Below, in pieces: positions 63,836 to 64,000 of a DNA stretch of 64,000 nt. Every line of letters begins with the position of its first letter. Position 1 is the stretch's first letter. The notes below the pieces were generated by a model. It saw nothing but the letters and a program-made list of their open reading frames with translations, searched no databases and was not told where the DNA came from. Both the position numbers and the translations under genes were made by a program. Source of the DNA: Pseudolysobacter antarcticus. GTDB taxonomy: Bacteria > Pseudomonadota > Gammaproteobacteria > Xanthomonadales > Rhodanobacteraceae. The DNA lies in the NCBI RefSeq assembly GCF_004168365.1, contig NZ_CP035704.1, forward strand, positions 1,860,001-1,924,000. The letters run 5' to 3'.

Positions 63836-64000
63836 GTGAGTCGTGCCTTTAATTTCAGTGCTGGTCCCGCTGCGTTGCCAGAGTCGGTTCTGTTGCAAGC
63901 GCAATCCGAAATGCTGGAGTGGGGCAAGGCGCGCGCGTCGGTGATGGAAATCAGTCATCGTGGCAAGGATTTTGAAGCACTCGCGGCCGAGGCAGAAAAA
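63836..64000 (+). CDS. serC: Phosphoserine aminotransferase, 5' end (window-edge partial)
   Basis: The frame starts with GTG at 63836 after ACGGAG and reads [19 protein letters not shown], the diagnostic SerC N-terminus, then [20 protein letters not shown]. SerC converts 3-phosphohydroxypyruvate to phosphoserine and also acts in pyridoxal phosphate synthesis. Only the first 55 residues lie in the window, and the gene runs off the right edge. It is divergent from msrP. Confidence 0.95.
   Translation, partial: MSRAFNFSAGPAALPESVLLQAQSEMLEWGKARASVMEISHRGKDFEALAAEAEK

Noticed and set aside
1-64000. CRISPR arrays, IS elements, prophage or toxin-antitoxin modules
   Set aside because: No regularly spaced repeats, transposase, integrase or recognisable toxin-antitoxin pair was found on either strand by reading.

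Overview
The window is about 64 kb of gene-dense proteobacterial chromosome at moderately high GC. Almost every reading frame is explained by an ordinary gene. The family content points to a gammaproteobacterium of the Lysobacterales (Xanthomonadales), probably near Rhodanobacteraceae. The evidence is ZipA beside SMC, RluB-ScpB-ScpA, SlyX, a DUF2058 protein, BolA, MsrPQ, PhaB/PhaR and phasins. The order assignment is inference from gene content. I see no tRNA, rRNA operon, CRISPR array, insertion sequence or prophage.

Layout. 1-5.8 kb: 3' end of the SRP RNA, dnaX, ybaB, a secreted S53 peptidase inserted in the usual dnaX-ybaB-recR block, recR, a HIT protein. 5.9-10.5 kb (minus): Slp lipoprotein and a MoxR-DUF58-TgpA operon. 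10.6-13.4 kb (minus): a self-contained ABC exporter operon with its own GntR repressor, a near-consensus promoter overlapped by a palindromic operator, and a strong terminator. 13.4-21.2 kb: glutathione peroxidase, NTF2-like protein, ABC-F ATPase, FkpA-like isomerase, UDP-glucose dehydrogenase, SlyX, DUF2058 and an unrecognised secreted protein. 21.2-32 kb: an expanded kdp potassium locus with a candidate KdpE box, a 30-aa membrane peptide, kdpF, kdpA, kdpB, a 64-aa orphan, a terminator-like hairpin, a porin, kdpC, a small exported protein, kdpD and kdpE. 32-35.6 kb (minus): two tandem paralogues of an unrecognised secreted family. 35.7-41.7 kb: phaB and phaR, the methionine-salvage pair YbdL/omega-amidase, a LysR regulator and a CsgG-like protein. 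41.8-49.4 kb: rluB with a very long disordered tail, scpB, scpA, a YciO protein, YciI, BolA, a PpiC-like lipoprotein, a ferritin-like di-iron protein and queF. 49.5-54 kb: smc and zipA without the ligA that often follows.

54-62 kb is the most distinctive stretch. It holds two phasins, a PHA-granule-region protein, a TetR regulator, an acyl-CoA-binding protein and a two-domain enzyme that closely resembles the alcohol-forming fatty acyl-CoA reductase of Marinobacter. It also holds a secreted homologue of PNGase A and a tail-anchored FHA protein. I read it as a storage-lipid (PHA and possibly wax ester or fatty alcohol) neighbourhood, linked by function to phaB/phaR at 36 kb. The window ends with msrQ-msrP and the 5' end of serC.

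No wholly new multi-gene defence or mobile system stands out. The best leads are the lipid cluster, the expanded kdp locus, the paired secreted paralogues and several perfect intergenic hairpins.
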